Translations under genes and position numbers: made by a program
Notes under the pieces: generated by a model
The model's database searches: none
The model's input: only the letters and a program-made list of their open reading frames with translations
Told to the model about the DNA's origin: nothing
Assembly (NCBI GenBank): GCA_964628285.1
Contig: CAZVNP010000001.1
Location: forward strand, 62,001 to 126,000
Length of the DNA: 64,000 nucleotides
DNA from: JAPLDP01 sp964628285
Lineage (GTDB): Bacteria > Bacteroidota > Bacteroidia > Bacteroidales > JAGONC01
Reading direction: 5' to 3'
In this document: piece after piece, positions 44,901-52,760 of the stretch
Position numbering within the stretch: position 1 is the stretch's first letter
How the letters are laid out: the number at the start of each line of letters is the position of its first letter

Positions 44901-45131
44901 CAGATTGAAAAGGCCAACATGCTCGTCGATCAGCTGGTGAAGAATTATGAACAGGATATCATTTATTACAACTCACAGGTGGGTGAGTTCATCAAATACT
45001 TCGATAATGACAAGCGCCAGGCATTTACTGTCCTGAACCGTCTGGCACAGATCACCGAGCAATACAAACAAAAGGAGCTGTCCGACAAAATCAACGACAT
45101 CATCGATTATCAGCTTAAAATGGTAAAATAA
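41910..45131 (+). CDS. DUF2723 (TMEM260/GT117-like) membrane glycosyltransferase
   Basis: Large membrane protein of 1073 residues with about a dozen predicted helices in the first ~650 residues, then a soluble part. The N-terminal loop SWWDCGEYISTAYKLQVGHP, with its acidic Asp/Glu and the PPGAPFF motif, is the family hallmark and resembles the catalytic first loop of protein O-mannosyltransferases. The C-terminal region (about 950-1073) looks TPR-like. The human relative TMEM260 O-mannosylates extracellular domains, so this enzyme probably glycosylates exported proteins using a lipid-linked sugar. O-glycosylation of exported proteins is known in Bacteroidota; assigning that job to this gene is inference. 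It ends three bases from lgt, convergent. Confidence 0.85.
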   Translation: MKRYKLLNNFLGWIVFIIASIVFLSTVEPTASWWDCGEYISTAYKLQVGHPPGAPFFQLIGRFFSLFAMGDVHHVAIMVNRMSALCSGLTILFLFWSITHLARKLVITNSEYTNGKIFTILGAGLIGALAYTFTDSFWFSAEEGEVYAMSSFFTALVFWAMLKWEEVADSRHAYRWIILIAYLIGLSIGVHLLNLLAIPAIAFIYYFKKYKPSTKGIIKTLIISFLLLAFVMYIIIPEIVNLFAKTELLFVNTFHLPFNSGTIIFALVTIGLLVSGILYTIREEAGKSLKTVLVILSALFIIFIFTASTSAGNFVFRLVLVGLLFWLIYYIRHRKALLNTVILCFTFILIGYSTFLLIIIRANANTPINENAPKDAISLLSYLNREQYGTWPLVYGEYYNSPLDPEKPYKDGQPVYAKDPAKGRYVIVDDRKSTIPNYDSRFMTIFPRMWSNQKDSHITAYKQWGKVKGRPIPYTGRDGKTQIIDKPTFTENLRFFFRYQLGHMYFRYFMWNFVGRQNDIEGHGGIENGNWLSGIRFIDDSRLGNQEYLPADMENPARNKLYGLPLLLGLIGLFYHANKNYKDTLVVALLFIMTGIAIVVYLNQTPYQPRERDYSYAGSFYAFAMWIGLAVVALTDLVSRVMKRNIAAILVTLICLLAVPYIMARQEWNDHDRSGKYAARDYAADYLNSCAPNAVLITNGDNDTFPLWYAQEVEGIRTDVRVVNFMLASGDWYIHQMARKIYNSDPMPFTLSQEQYDKGSNQIIPYFEEKSIKGRVDLKLLIDFLASESQGTKVQLQNGEWIKYFPTKKVRLTVDSAQVLRDGIVPKRLANKIIPEIDWDIKTNYLYKNDLMLLDFLATNNWHRPIYFANPSTVSHIIDADQYMHLQGFVYRFMPVKAYDYIQDLGGILPDETYDVLMNKCAWGDLNNPKVYVDRESYRNSFIPKQNFMRLSQSLIDLNRPDSAVKATDRCLELFPNSKFHFDVYMLPFVDVYYRANQIEKANMLVDQLVKNYEQDIIYYNSQVGEFIKYFDNDKRQAFTVLNRLAQITEQYKQKELSDKINDIIDYQLKMVK

Positions 45132-45134
45132 TCA

Positions 45135-45941
45135 TCATCCGGGCTGATGGTCCTTCACGATTCTGAACCAGCCGGGGAAGAATACGAGGGCTGCGCCCAG
45201 CAGGATAAAAGGTATGCTCAGCCACTGCCCCAGGTCAAGGGTCATGGTTTTTTCCATTTCCACCTGCGGTTCCTTTAAGAATTCAATCAGAAACCTCATG
45301 CTGAAAATGAGTATCAGGAACATGCCGAAGAGGTATCCCGGCTGCGGATGCCCGTTTTTCCGAAAGTAATGATACAAGAGATACCCAAAGATGAGGAGGT
45401 ACGACAGGCCTTCATACAGCTGTGTGGGATGCCGCGGTATGTCGCTGACACGTGTGAATACAAAAGCCCAGGGCAGGTCTGTCGGCTTGCCCAGATTTTC
45501 GGAGTTCATCAGGTTACCTGTCCGGATAAAAAATCCCGCCAGGGCCACCACGATGACAATGCGGTCGACGATCCAGAGGTAGCTCCGGTCACTTTTTCTT
45601 TTATAGAGGTACAACGCCAGCAAAATACCTATCGCGGCACCATGGCTGGCCAAACCCCCCTGCCATATTTTCAGGATTTCAAGGGGATGGCTCAGATAAT
45701 AATGAGGTTCATAGAATAATACATGTCCCAGCCGCGCCCCGATGACCGTGCCGAGGATCATGTAAGTCGTCAGCCTGTCGAGCTGGCGGATGGGGATGCC
45801 TTCCTTATTAAAAATACTCATCATAATGAGGTACCCCAGGAAAAAAGAAAGGGCGAAGAGAACGCCGTACCACCTGATGGTCAGGCCGAAGACATGGACG
45901 ATGACCGGGTTGACATCCCAGGTGATATAATCAGTAATCAT
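45135..45941 (-). CDS. lgt: Phosphatidylglycerol-prolipoprotein diacylglyceryl transferase
   Basis: Inner-membrane enzyme that attaches diacylglycerol to the lipobox Cys of prolipoproteins, the first step of lipoprotein maturation. The 268-residue protein has seven predicted helices. Its motifs are IRWYGVLFALSFF, the HGAAIGILLALYLY motif with the catalytic His, and RTGNLMNSENLGKPTDLPWAFVF (Lgt signature). The ATG at 45941 follows a possible GTG; either gives the same domain. Lipoproteins such as the SusD homologue in this window are its likely clients. Confidence 0.95.
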   Translation of the reverse strand: MITDYITWDVNPVIVHVFGLTIRWYGVLFALSFFLGYLIMMSIFNKEGIPIRQLDRLTTYMILGTVIGARLGHVLFYEPHYYLSHPLEILKIWQGGLASHGAAIGILLALYLYKRKSDRSYLWIVDRIVIVVALAGFFIRTGNLMNSENLGKPTDLPWAFVFTRVSDIPRHPTQLYEGLSYLLIFGYLLYHYFRKNGHPQPGYLFGMFLILIFSMRFLIEFLKEPQVEMEKTMTLDLGQWLSIPFILLGAALVFFPGWFRIVKDHQPG

Positions 45942-45963
45942 CACGAATTCAAGTATGACATGG

Positions 45964-45971
45964 CAAATATA
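45964..45971 (-). promoter_or_regulatory. Candidate -7 element for lgt
   Basis: Minus-strand TATATTTG, a full TAnnTTTG match, 22 bases upstream of the lgt ATG; expected leader about 15-20 bases. No clear -33. Confidence 0.4.
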
Positions 45972-46076
45972 TTAATTTAGTCCGAAACCTGAAGATTTTG
46001 CCGACCAGCAGGGGTACGTTTTGCCATTTTCAGGATTAACGGTTGTAAGGAAATAAATCCAATTAAGACCTGAACC

Positions 46077-47210
46077 ATGGGGGAACAACCAGACAATAAA
46101 GCTGCGGTACTTCAATACCAGATTGCATTGACTCTCATTCCCGGCATAGGAAACATGATAGCTAAAAAACTGATTGCGTATTTGGGGAGTGTGGAGGCTA
46201 TTTTCAAGGAAAAGAAGAAGTATCTGAACAGGATTCCCGGCATAGGCGAATACATTCTGAATTCGGTGAATTCAAACAACCTGCAAACGGCCATGGCGAG
46301 GGCCGAGAAGGAGATGGCATTCATTGACAAATACCATATCAGACCTCTTTTTTATCTGGATGAAGCTTATCCGGAGCGGCTGCGGCATTGCCTCGACTCA
46401 CCGGTGATGCTGTATTACAAGGGCGGCGCCGGCATGAATGTCAGGCGTATCCTCAGCGTGGTAGGTACCAGGAGTGCCACAGGTTACGGGAAGGAATGCT
46501 GCCAGCGGGTTATCAGGGATCTCACTTCATGTCAGGTGCTTATCGTCAGCGGATTGGCATATGGTATTGATGCTTGTGCCCACAGGACCGCTGTGGAGTG
46601 TGACCTGCCTACCATCGGCGTGCTGGCTCACGGTCTCGACATGATATACCCTTCCACCAACAGGGCCCTGGCACACCGCATGCTGAACAACGGCGGCCTG
46701 ATAACGGAATTCCTCAGCGCCTCCAAACCCGACAGGGAGCATTTTCCCAAACGTAACCGCATCATCGCGGGCATGGCTGACGCGGTGCTGGTGATCGAAG
46801 CCGGGAAAAAAGGCGGAGCCCTTATCACGGCCGGTTTAGCCAATTCATACGACAGGGATGTCTTTGCCCTACCCGGCCGAATTTGCGACAGCCTGTCGGA
46901 AGGGTGCAACCACCTCATCAAAACCAACCAGGCGGCGCTGGTGCAATCAGCCGAAGACATTATATATAATATGGGCTGGCAGGATCATGCAACCAAAGAG
47001 AAAATACCTCAGCCGTTGTTGTTCACCAATCTGACCGGCAACGAAGAAGCACTGATACGGCTGCTGGAACTTCGCGGTGAAGCCAGCATTGACTGGCTGA
47101 GTGTCAACTCGGGCCTGCCGGTGAGCCAGGTGGCTGCAGCCCTGCTTGAGCTTGAATTCAAAGGCTATGTGAAAACACTTCCCGGAAGGATGTTCCGGCT
47201 GACATCCTGA
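46077..47210 (+). CDS. dprA: DNA-processing protein DprA
   Basis: Loads RecA on incoming single-stranded DNA during natural transformation; widespread even in species not known to be competent. The 377-residue protein has an N-terminal helix-hairpin-helix-like region (about 10-75, LIPGIGNMIAKKLI and IPGIGEYIL). The Rossmann-like DprA domain (about 110-300) has VVGTRSATGYG, SGLAYGIDACAH and FPKRNRIIAGMAD. A C-terminal winged-helix domain (about 315-375) completes it. It is divergent from lgt and followed by rsgA after 61 bases. Confidence 0.95.
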   Translation: MGEQPDNKAAVLQYQIALTLIPGIGNMIAKKLIAYLGSVEAIFKEKKKYLNRIPGIGEYILNSVNSNNLQTAMARAEKEMAFIDKYHIRPLFYLDEAYPERLRHCLDSPVMLYYKGGAGMNVRRILSVVGTRSATGYGKECCQRVIRDLTSCQVLIVSGLAYGIDACAHRTAVECDLPTIGVLAHGLDMIYPSTNRALAHRMLNNGGLITEFLSASKPDREHFPKRNRIIAGMADAVLVIEAGKKGGALITAGLANSYDRDVFALPGRICDSLSEGCNHLIKTNQAALVQSAEDIIYNMGWQDHATKEKIPQPLLFTNLTGNEEALIRLLELRGEASIDWLSVNSGLPVSQVAAALLELEFKGYVKTLPGRMFRLTS

Positions 47211-47271
47211 TGGTGACCATTGAATTTGGGTTTTGTTCGTATCTTTACCGTCATCATGAACCTTAGAAAGT

Positions 47272-48204
47272 ATGATGAAAGGCATTGTCATCAAATCTAC
47301 CGGAAGCTGGTATACCGTCAGGCAGGCGGATGGTACCTCCCTGGACTGTAAGCTGAAAGGACAGTTCAGGATATGGGATATCAAGACCACCAGTCCGGTG
47401 GCCGTGGGCGACAGGGTTATTTACGAATACATACCCGGTAGGAAGATAGGATGGATAACCCAAATCCTTGACCGTGATAATTACATCATACGTAAATCAA
47501 AAAAATTGTCCAAAGTCTCGCACATCATAGCGAGCAATGTGGACCAGGCTTTTCTGATCGCCACGCTGGTGATGCCCCGCACCTCCACAGGGTTCATCGA
47601 TCGTTTTCTGGTCACGGCCGAGGCTTATCACATCCCGGCGCATATCGTGTTCAATAAAATAGACCTTTACGATGATTCCTTACGCCATGAGCATGAACGC
47701 CTGAAGACCATTTATACAAAAGTGGGTTACGGTGTTTTTAAGGTGTCGGCGCTGACTGGCGAGGGCGTCGTCACACTTACCTCCTCGTTAGCCGGTCAAT
47801 CCAATCTCTTTGCCGGCCACTCTGGCGTGGGCAAATCGGCCCTGATCAACTTGATTATCCCCGGACTACATATCAAGACACAGGAAATATCCTCCTATCA
47901 TCTCAAAGGTGTTCATACCACCACTTTTGCCGAGATGTACGGGCTTCCCGGCGGCGGGTTCATCATCGATACTCCCGGCATCAGGGAGTTTGGTTTGATT
48001 GATTTTAAAAAGGAAGAGGTGGCCGAGCGCTTTCCGGAGATGAGGGCGCTGATGGATCAATGTCAGTTTAACAACTGCACCCACGTTCATGAACCTAATT
48101 GCGCCGTCATCAAAGCATTGGAAAGGGGTGACATCGATCCGGGGCGTTACAGGAATTACCTGAGCATACTTAATGATGAATGGGAACAACCTGACTATGA
48201 ATAA
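47272..48204 (+). CDS. rsgA: Ribosome biogenesis GTPase RsgA
   Basis: Circularly permuted GTPase that checks late 30S subunit maturation. The 310-residue protein has an N-terminal OB fold (about 1-65) and permuted G motifs: NKID (G4), SALTGEG (G5), GHSGVGKSALIN (G1, about residue 182), and DTPGIREFG (G3). The C-terminal zinc domain has a Cys-x5-Cys-x-His-x5-Cys pattern in CQFNNCTHVHEPNC. All features are intact. The start ATG is doubled (ATGATG); the second is equally possible. dtd follows 14 bases later. Confidence 0.95.
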   Translation: MMKGIVIKSTGSWYTVRQADGTSLDCKLKGQFRIWDIKTTSPVAVGDRVIYEYIPGRKIGWITQILDRDNYIIRKSKKLSKVSHIIASNVDQAFLIATLVMPRTSTGFIDRFLVTAEAYHIPAHIVFNKIDLYDDSLRHEHERLKTIYTKVGYGVFKVSALTGEGVVTLTSSLAGQSNLFAGHSGVGKSALINLIIPGLHIKTQEISSYHLKGVHTTTFAEMYGLPGGGFIIDTPGIREFGLIDFKKEEVAERFPEMRALMDQCQFNNCTHVHEPNCAVIKALERGDIDPGRYRNYLSILNDEWEQPDYE

Positions 48205-48218
48205 ACCAATAATGGATT

Positions 48219-48671
48219 ATGCGAGCAGTTATACAACGGGTGTCAACAGCCTCGGTCAGCATTGACGGCGTGCCAGTCAGCCGCATCGGGGCAGGGCTTT
48301 TAATCCTCCTTGGCATTGAGGAAGCAGATAATAAAGAGGATATTGAATGGCTGGCAGGTAAAATCATCAGGCTCCGTATTTTTGATGATGATCAGGGTGT
48401 GATGAACAGACCGGTCACCGATACCGGTGGCGACATCCTGGTCATCAGCCAGTTTACGCTGCATGCCAGCACGAAAAAGGGTAACAGGCCATCCTATTTC
48501 AGGGCGGCCCGTCCCGAACAAGCCATACCCCTCTATGAAAGTTTCAGGGATGTTCTGGGACAGCTGCTGGGCAAACCCGTTAAAACAGGCGAATTCGGGG
48601 CTTACATGCAGGTGGAACTGATCAACGATGGACCCGTGACCATCATCATTGACAGTAAAACCAGGGAATGA
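48219..48671 (+). CDS. dtd: D-aminoacyl-tRNA deacylase
   Basis: Removes D-amino acids (and glycine) mischarged onto tRNA. The 150-residue protein starts MRAVIQRVSTASV. It contains the SQFTLHASTKKGNRPSY segment and the Gly-cis-Pro motif in LINDGPVTIIIDS that confers chiral proofreading. Length is standard. Downstream of rsgA by 14 bases and convergent with the TonB-dependent receptor gene. Confidence 0.95.
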   Translation: MRAVIQRVSTASVSIDGVPVSRIGAGLLILLGIEEADNKEDIEWLAGKIIRLRIFDDDQGVMNRPVTDTGGDILVISQFTLHASTKKGNRPSYFRAARPEQAIPLYESFRDVLGQLLGKPVKTGEFGAYMQVELINDGPVTIIIDSKTRE

Positions 48672-48679
48672 GACCTGTC

Positions 48680-51007
48680 TCAGAAAAAGAAACGTATACC
48701 ACCGCTGGGCATCAAAGGCAGCTGGTAGACCTGCTCGCCGGTGATACGGTCGACATAGAATATGTTGTCACGGTCGAACAGGTTGGTGATGCTCACCGTG
48801 ATTTCCATCCTGGCATAACGCGACAACTGTATCCGGCGAAGGAGACTGACATCCATGCGGTAGTAGTAAGGCAGACGTCCACCGTCGAAGGTGGCGTATT
48901 GTATCCCAAGCTCCCCGTTGGCGGTGGTGTAATCTGAGTTGATGCCATCGAGAAAGGTCAGCTTTTCGTAAAAACCCTGTGTCTTGGTGAAAGGAAATCC
49001 TGATCCCAGATTCCAGCGGGCATCCAATTCCCAGTTGTTGGAGGCCCCGAATTTATAACTGGACACGAGGTTGACATTGTGACGCCTGTCGTATGGCGGG
49101 TAAAAAGAGATCAGCTCATCCGAAAGCCTCACCCAGAAAAGAGAATAGACAGCCCAGAAATAGAAACGGTTGCGCTCATATTTAAATGATATATCCAAAC
49201 CATCGGCATAACCATCTTCCAAAATAAAATCTTTCCTGAGATAATATGGCTTATCCTGGTTATCGCCGTTGTCGTCATAAATTTTATTGCGGTTAAGATC
49301 GGTAAGCTGTGAATAGTTCTTGTAATATCCTTCCACATTCAGGGTGGTATTTTTAAAGATATCCCATTCAATTCCCAGGATGATGTGCTGGGCTTTCTGT
49401 AGTGCCTGCCTGACGGGCCTGCCTTTGAAATTCTCCTGCAGGTTGTCAGGTCCGGAGAGGAAAGCATAAAACAGGTTCACCACATCGCGGTCGGAGCGGG
49501 CGCTAATGAGGTTCTGCGAATAGAACCCGCCTGCCAGTTTGACCCTGAACTTGTCGGCCACATTATATTTCACAGCCAGACGCGGCTCAGGCGAAAGATT
49601 GGCCAGGGAGGCATACCACTGAATCCTGAAACTGGGTTCAAGGAGGAATTTACCCAGAATAGTCTTGTATTTTACATATACCCCAAGCTCGGTGGTGTTC
49701 TCATTTTGCTCTATTTTCCGGTTAACGGAATTGAAATAGTTAAAGAGGGTCTGGTAGCCCAGAAGCTCCACACCGTACTTCAGGACATCTTTACCGAGGA
49801 AATAGGTGAATCCGAGTCCGACGTTGAAGCCGTTGATCTCGCTGGTTCTGGAGGGACTGGCTATTTCATCGAGGGAGATTTTATAATCGGAGTAGTCGAC
49901 GTTACCTTCCATCAATGCGGGTGATTTACCCGGGATGACAACGAAATTGAGCCCACCGCCATATGAATTCCAGTGAAAATTCGACAGGGCTTTATAATTA
50001 TCCACTCTGTCGTCGAATGAGAAACCATAAAAATTGACTTTGCTGCCATTGCTCCCATTCAATGAGAGTTTCGCATAGAGATCCAGATAATTGAATGGCA
50101 GCCCCGCCGTGTCAATATATTGATAAAAAATTTTTGAGCTCTGTTTCAGGTACGAATTTTTTGCGGAAAGAATGAAAGACGAGCTTCCCTTATTATCTTC
50201 CTTTTGCTTCTTCAGGGGACCTTCAATCATTAATTCCCCACCGAAAGTGCTGGCACCGGCTTTACCGGCTATCCTGGTTTTATTACCGTCGCGTGTGGTG
50301 ATGTCCATTACCGATGATATCCGTCCGCCATATTCCGCTCCGAAACCTCCCGTATAAACCTCCGCGCTGCGGATGATTTCGGTATCGAAAACCGAAAAGA
50401 GTCCGATGGAATGAAAGGGATTATAAATGATCATGCCGTCGAGCAGCACCAGGTTCTGTACGGGTGAACCTCCCCTGATATACAGTTGTCCCCCCTGGTC
50501 GCCTGTAAAGATGACCCCCGGCAATACCTGAAGGTACTGGGCAATATCGGGCTGCCCACCAATGGATGGTATCTGGTCAATCTGTTTAGGCGTGATCGTC
50601 ACGACGGAGGTCCTTGTTTCGGTGCGCACCTGTTCCCTCGTCCCCGATATGTTTACTTCATTGAGCAGCACGGACAACTGAGTAAGGTAGAACTTTTTTG
50701 TGATGATATCATTGGCATTGAGCCTCAGAGGTATACGTAAGGTGTCATATCCAAGATAGGTGACCATCAGCAGATATTCTCCCGGCGGTATCTGGGATAT
50801 AACAAAATAACCGTTTACATCGGTAGCAGCACCGTAAGAGGTTTTGTAAAGATAAACGTTGGTGAAGATGACAGGCTCACCCGATTGCTTTTCATAAACA
50901 AAACCACGGACAGTGGCGGTCTGACCTATGGCATCCTGAAAGCCCGTGAAAATGTTCAGGAATAGAATAAAGCATAATAAAGACAGGCGTGGTATTTTTA
51001 CATTCAT
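48680..51007 (-). CDS. TonB-dependent outer-membrane receptor
   Basis: A 775-residue outer-membrane active transporter. A signal peptide (about 1-28) precedes a carboxypeptidase-regulatory-like domain (about 30-115, VRGFVYEKQSGEPVIFTNVYL). The plug (about 120-235) has DIAQYLQVLPGVIF, LYIRGGSPVQNLVLLDGM and GGFGAEYGGRISSVMDITTRDG. A 22-strand-type barrel follows, ending GGIRFFF. It lacks the SusC-specific features and has no SusD partner nearby. Ligand unknown; siderophores, cobalamin or oligomers are possible. It has its own -7 element and no downstream co-transcribed gene. Confidence 0.92.
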   Translation of the reverse strand: MNVKIPRLSLLCFILFLNIFTGFQDAIGQTATVRGFVYEKQSGEPVIFTNVYLYKTSYGAATDVNGYFVISQIPPGEYLLMVTYLGYDTLRIPLRLNANDIITKKFYLTQLSVLLNEVNISGTREQVRTETRTSVVTITPKQIDQIPSIGGQPDIAQYLQVLPGVIFTGDQGGQLYIRGGSPVQNLVLLDGMIIYNPFHSIGLFSVFDTEIIRSAEVYTGGFGAEYGGRISSVMDITTRDGNKTRIAGKAGASTFGGELMIEGPLKKQKEDNKGSSSFILSAKNSYLKQSSKIFYQYIDTAGLPFNYLDLYAKLSLNGSNGSKVNFYGFSFDDRVDNYKALSNFHWNSYGGGLNFVVIPGKSPALMEGNVDYSDYKISLDEIASPSRTSEINGFNVGLGFTYFLGKDVLKYGVELLGYQTLFNYFNSVNRKIEQNENTTELGVYVKYKTILGKFLLEPSFRIQWYASLANLSPEPRLAVKYNVADKFRVKLAGGFYSQNLISARSDRDVVNLFYAFLSGPDNLQENFKGRPVRQALQKAQHIILGIEWDIFKNTTLNVEGYYKNYSQLTDLNRNKIYDDNGDNQDKPYYLRKDFILEDGYADGLDISFKYERNRFYFWAVYSLFWVRLSDELISFYPPYDRRHNVNLVSSYKFGASNNWELDARWNLGSGFPFTKTQGFYEKLTFLDGINSDYTTANGELGIQYATFDGGRLPYYYRMDVSLLRRIQLSRYARMEITVSITNLFDRDNIFYVDRITGEQVYQLPLMPSGGIRFFF

Positions 51008-51067
51008 TTTACTCTCCTGGTCCCGGTATGGATCGCACTTTTATGACATCTGGTTATTCAGGTTGTG

Positions 51068-51075
51068 CAAAGCTA
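51068..51075 (-). promoter_or_regulatory. Candidate -7 element for the TonB-dependent receptor
   Basis: Minus-strand TAGCTTTG, a full TAnnTTTG match, about 60 bases upstream of the ATG. No matching -33. Confidence 0.4.
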
Positions 51076-51262
51076 TAAAAAATTAGATTGAACGGTGTTT
51101 ATAGTAAAAATAATGTGATAAAGATGACACCACCAAATCTGACTTATACATTCATTTTAAAATCCCTGAAAGGATGAACAATCCAATATTTACTCTGTTA
51201 AACTGAAAAGAAAAAAGGATAAACAGACTTTGTGCAGGGGAAAGCAAAGTCGGGCACTATAT

Positions 51263-51295
51263 ATTGTATTATTTACATAGTTATATATAATTTTG
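51263..51295 (+). promoter_or_regulatory. Promoter of icd-citrate synthase (best -33/-7 pair in the window)
   Basis: ATTG (51263-51266, consensus TTTG) is separated by 21 bases from TAATTTTG (51288-51295, full TAnnTTTG). Transcription should start near 51300, about 42 bases before the icd ATG. Confidence 0.5.
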
Positions 51296-51343
51296 TAACT
51301 CCGGAGCGACGATCTATTCACATTATAATAGTTTGTCAAAAAT

Positions 51344-52726
51344 ATGGATAAGGGAGAGAAGATAACCATCCGATCGGGAAAGTTGCATGTACCCGATTTT
51401 CCTGTTATACCATTTATTCAGGGTGACGGAACAGGGCCTGATATATGGCGTGCTGCCCGCAGGGTGTTTGATGCTGCCGTGCACCTCGTCTATGGCGGGA
51501 AGCGTGGGGTCAGGTGGTTGGAAGTCTATGCCGGCGAGAATTCCTTCAATAAGAGTGGTGAGTGGATGCCTAAGGAAACCTTGCGGGCTTTTACCGATTA
51601 CCTTGTCGGTATCAAGGGTCCGCTGACGACACCGGTGGGGGGAGGCATACGCTCATTGAATGTGGCCTTGCGGCAGGAATTGGATCTATACACCTGCCTA
51701 AGACCTGTCCGTTACATTGACGGTGTACCGTCCCCTGTCAGGCATCCTGAAGAGGTGGATGTGGTCATTTTCCGTGAAAATACCGAGGATATCTATGCCG
51801 GCATTGAATGGCCGGCGGGATCACCTGAAGCCCGTAAAATGATCGCTTTCATCACATATGATCTGGGGACCAGGAAGATACGTTTCCCTGAAACATCCGG
51901 CATTGGCATTAAACCCATATCACGTGAGGGCAGCCGGCGTCTGGTGCGCGCCGCTATCCGCTTCGCCCTGGAGGAACACCGTCAATCGGTGACTTTGGTG
52001 CATAAAGGCAATATCATGAAATTCACGGAAGGAGCCTTTAAACAATGGGCGTATGAACTGGCTAAGGAAGAGTTCAGGAACAATGTGGTGACGGAAAGGG
52101 AAAGCTGGATTCTGACAAATAAAAGCAACAATCCCGGCATCAGCGAGGAGGAAAATGCCCGCTTGATCGATCCGGGCTATGATATGATGACGGAAAAACA
52201 AAAACAGGATATTGTGAAGGAAGTGAAAGAGGCTATGAGATTGTTACCCACTCATGGCAACAATCAATGGAAAGACAAGCTGCTCATCCGTGACGTCATT
52301 GCCGACATTGCTTTACAGCAGGTGATGACACGTGCCAGTGAATTTGATGTGATCGCTACCATGAACCTTAACGGCGATTACATTTCCGATGCCCTGGCAG
52401 CCCAGGTGGGCGGTATCGGTATCGCTCCCGGTGCCAACATCAATTATGAGACGGGTCATGCGATCTTTGAGGCCACTCACGGCACAGCACCCAAATATGC
52501 CAATCTTGACAAGGTTAATCCCGGATCGGTGATCCTGTCGGGTGCCATGATGTTTAAATACCTCGGCTGGCATGAAGTGAATGATATCATTTGGAATGCC
52601 CTGGTTAAAACCATCGGTCAGAAAAAGGTGACCTACGACTACCACAGGCAAATGAAGGATGCCACCCTCCTGAAATGTTCGGAGTTTGGCACCGCCATCA
52701 TTGAAAACATGGAGACAATAAAGTAA
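51344..52726 (+). CDS. icd: Isocitrate dehydrogenase (NADP-dependent, E. coli type)
   Basis: Oxidatively decarboxylates isocitrate to 2-oxoglutarate. The 460-residue protein is colinear with the E. coli enzyme. It has PFIQGDGTGPDIW, IKGPLTTPVGGGIRSLNVAL with the phosphorylatable substrate-binding Ser (about residue 105), IFRENTEDIYAGIEW, LVHKGNIMKFTEGAFK, and MNLNGDYISDALAAQVGGIG. It is about 45 residues longer than the E. coli protein, partly from an insert around residues 260-315. Forms a pair with citrate synthase 34 bases downstream. NADP rather than NAD use follows from the closeness to the E. coli type, not from a resolved motif. Confidence 0.94.
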   Translation: MDKGEKITIRSGKLHVPDFPVIPFIQGDGTGPDIWRAARRVFDAAVHLVYGGKRGVRWLEVYAGENSFNKSGEWMPKETLRAFTDYLVGIKGPLTTPVGGGIRSLNVALRQELDLYTCLRPVRYIDGVPSPVRHPEEVDVVIFRENTEDIYAGIEWPAGSPEARKMIAFITYDLGTRKIRFPETSGIGIKPISREGSRRLVRAAIRFALEEHRQSVTLVHKGNIMKFTEGAFKQWAYELAKEEFRNNVVTERESWILTNKSNNPGISEEENARLIDPGYDMMTEKQKQDIVKEVKEAMRLLPTHGNNQWKDKLLIRDVIADIALQQVMTRASEFDVIATMNLNGDYISDALAAQVGGIGIAPGANINYETGHAIFEATHGTAPKYANLDKVNPGSVILSGAMMFKYLGWHEVNDIIWNALVKTIGQKKVTYDYHRQMKDATLLKCSEFGTAIIENMETIK

Positions 52727-52760
52727 TCATTCGATGAGTATACATTAATTTAATCATACC

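Larger units (their letters stand above)
51008..51343. other. Divergent intergenic region between TonB receptor and icd
   Basis: About 335 AT-rich bases with no credible gene. It holds the promoter candidates for both flanking genes (51068-51075 minus, 51263-51295 plus). I see no strong secondary structure or metal-box palindrome that would reveal the receptor's regulation. Confidence 0.5.
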
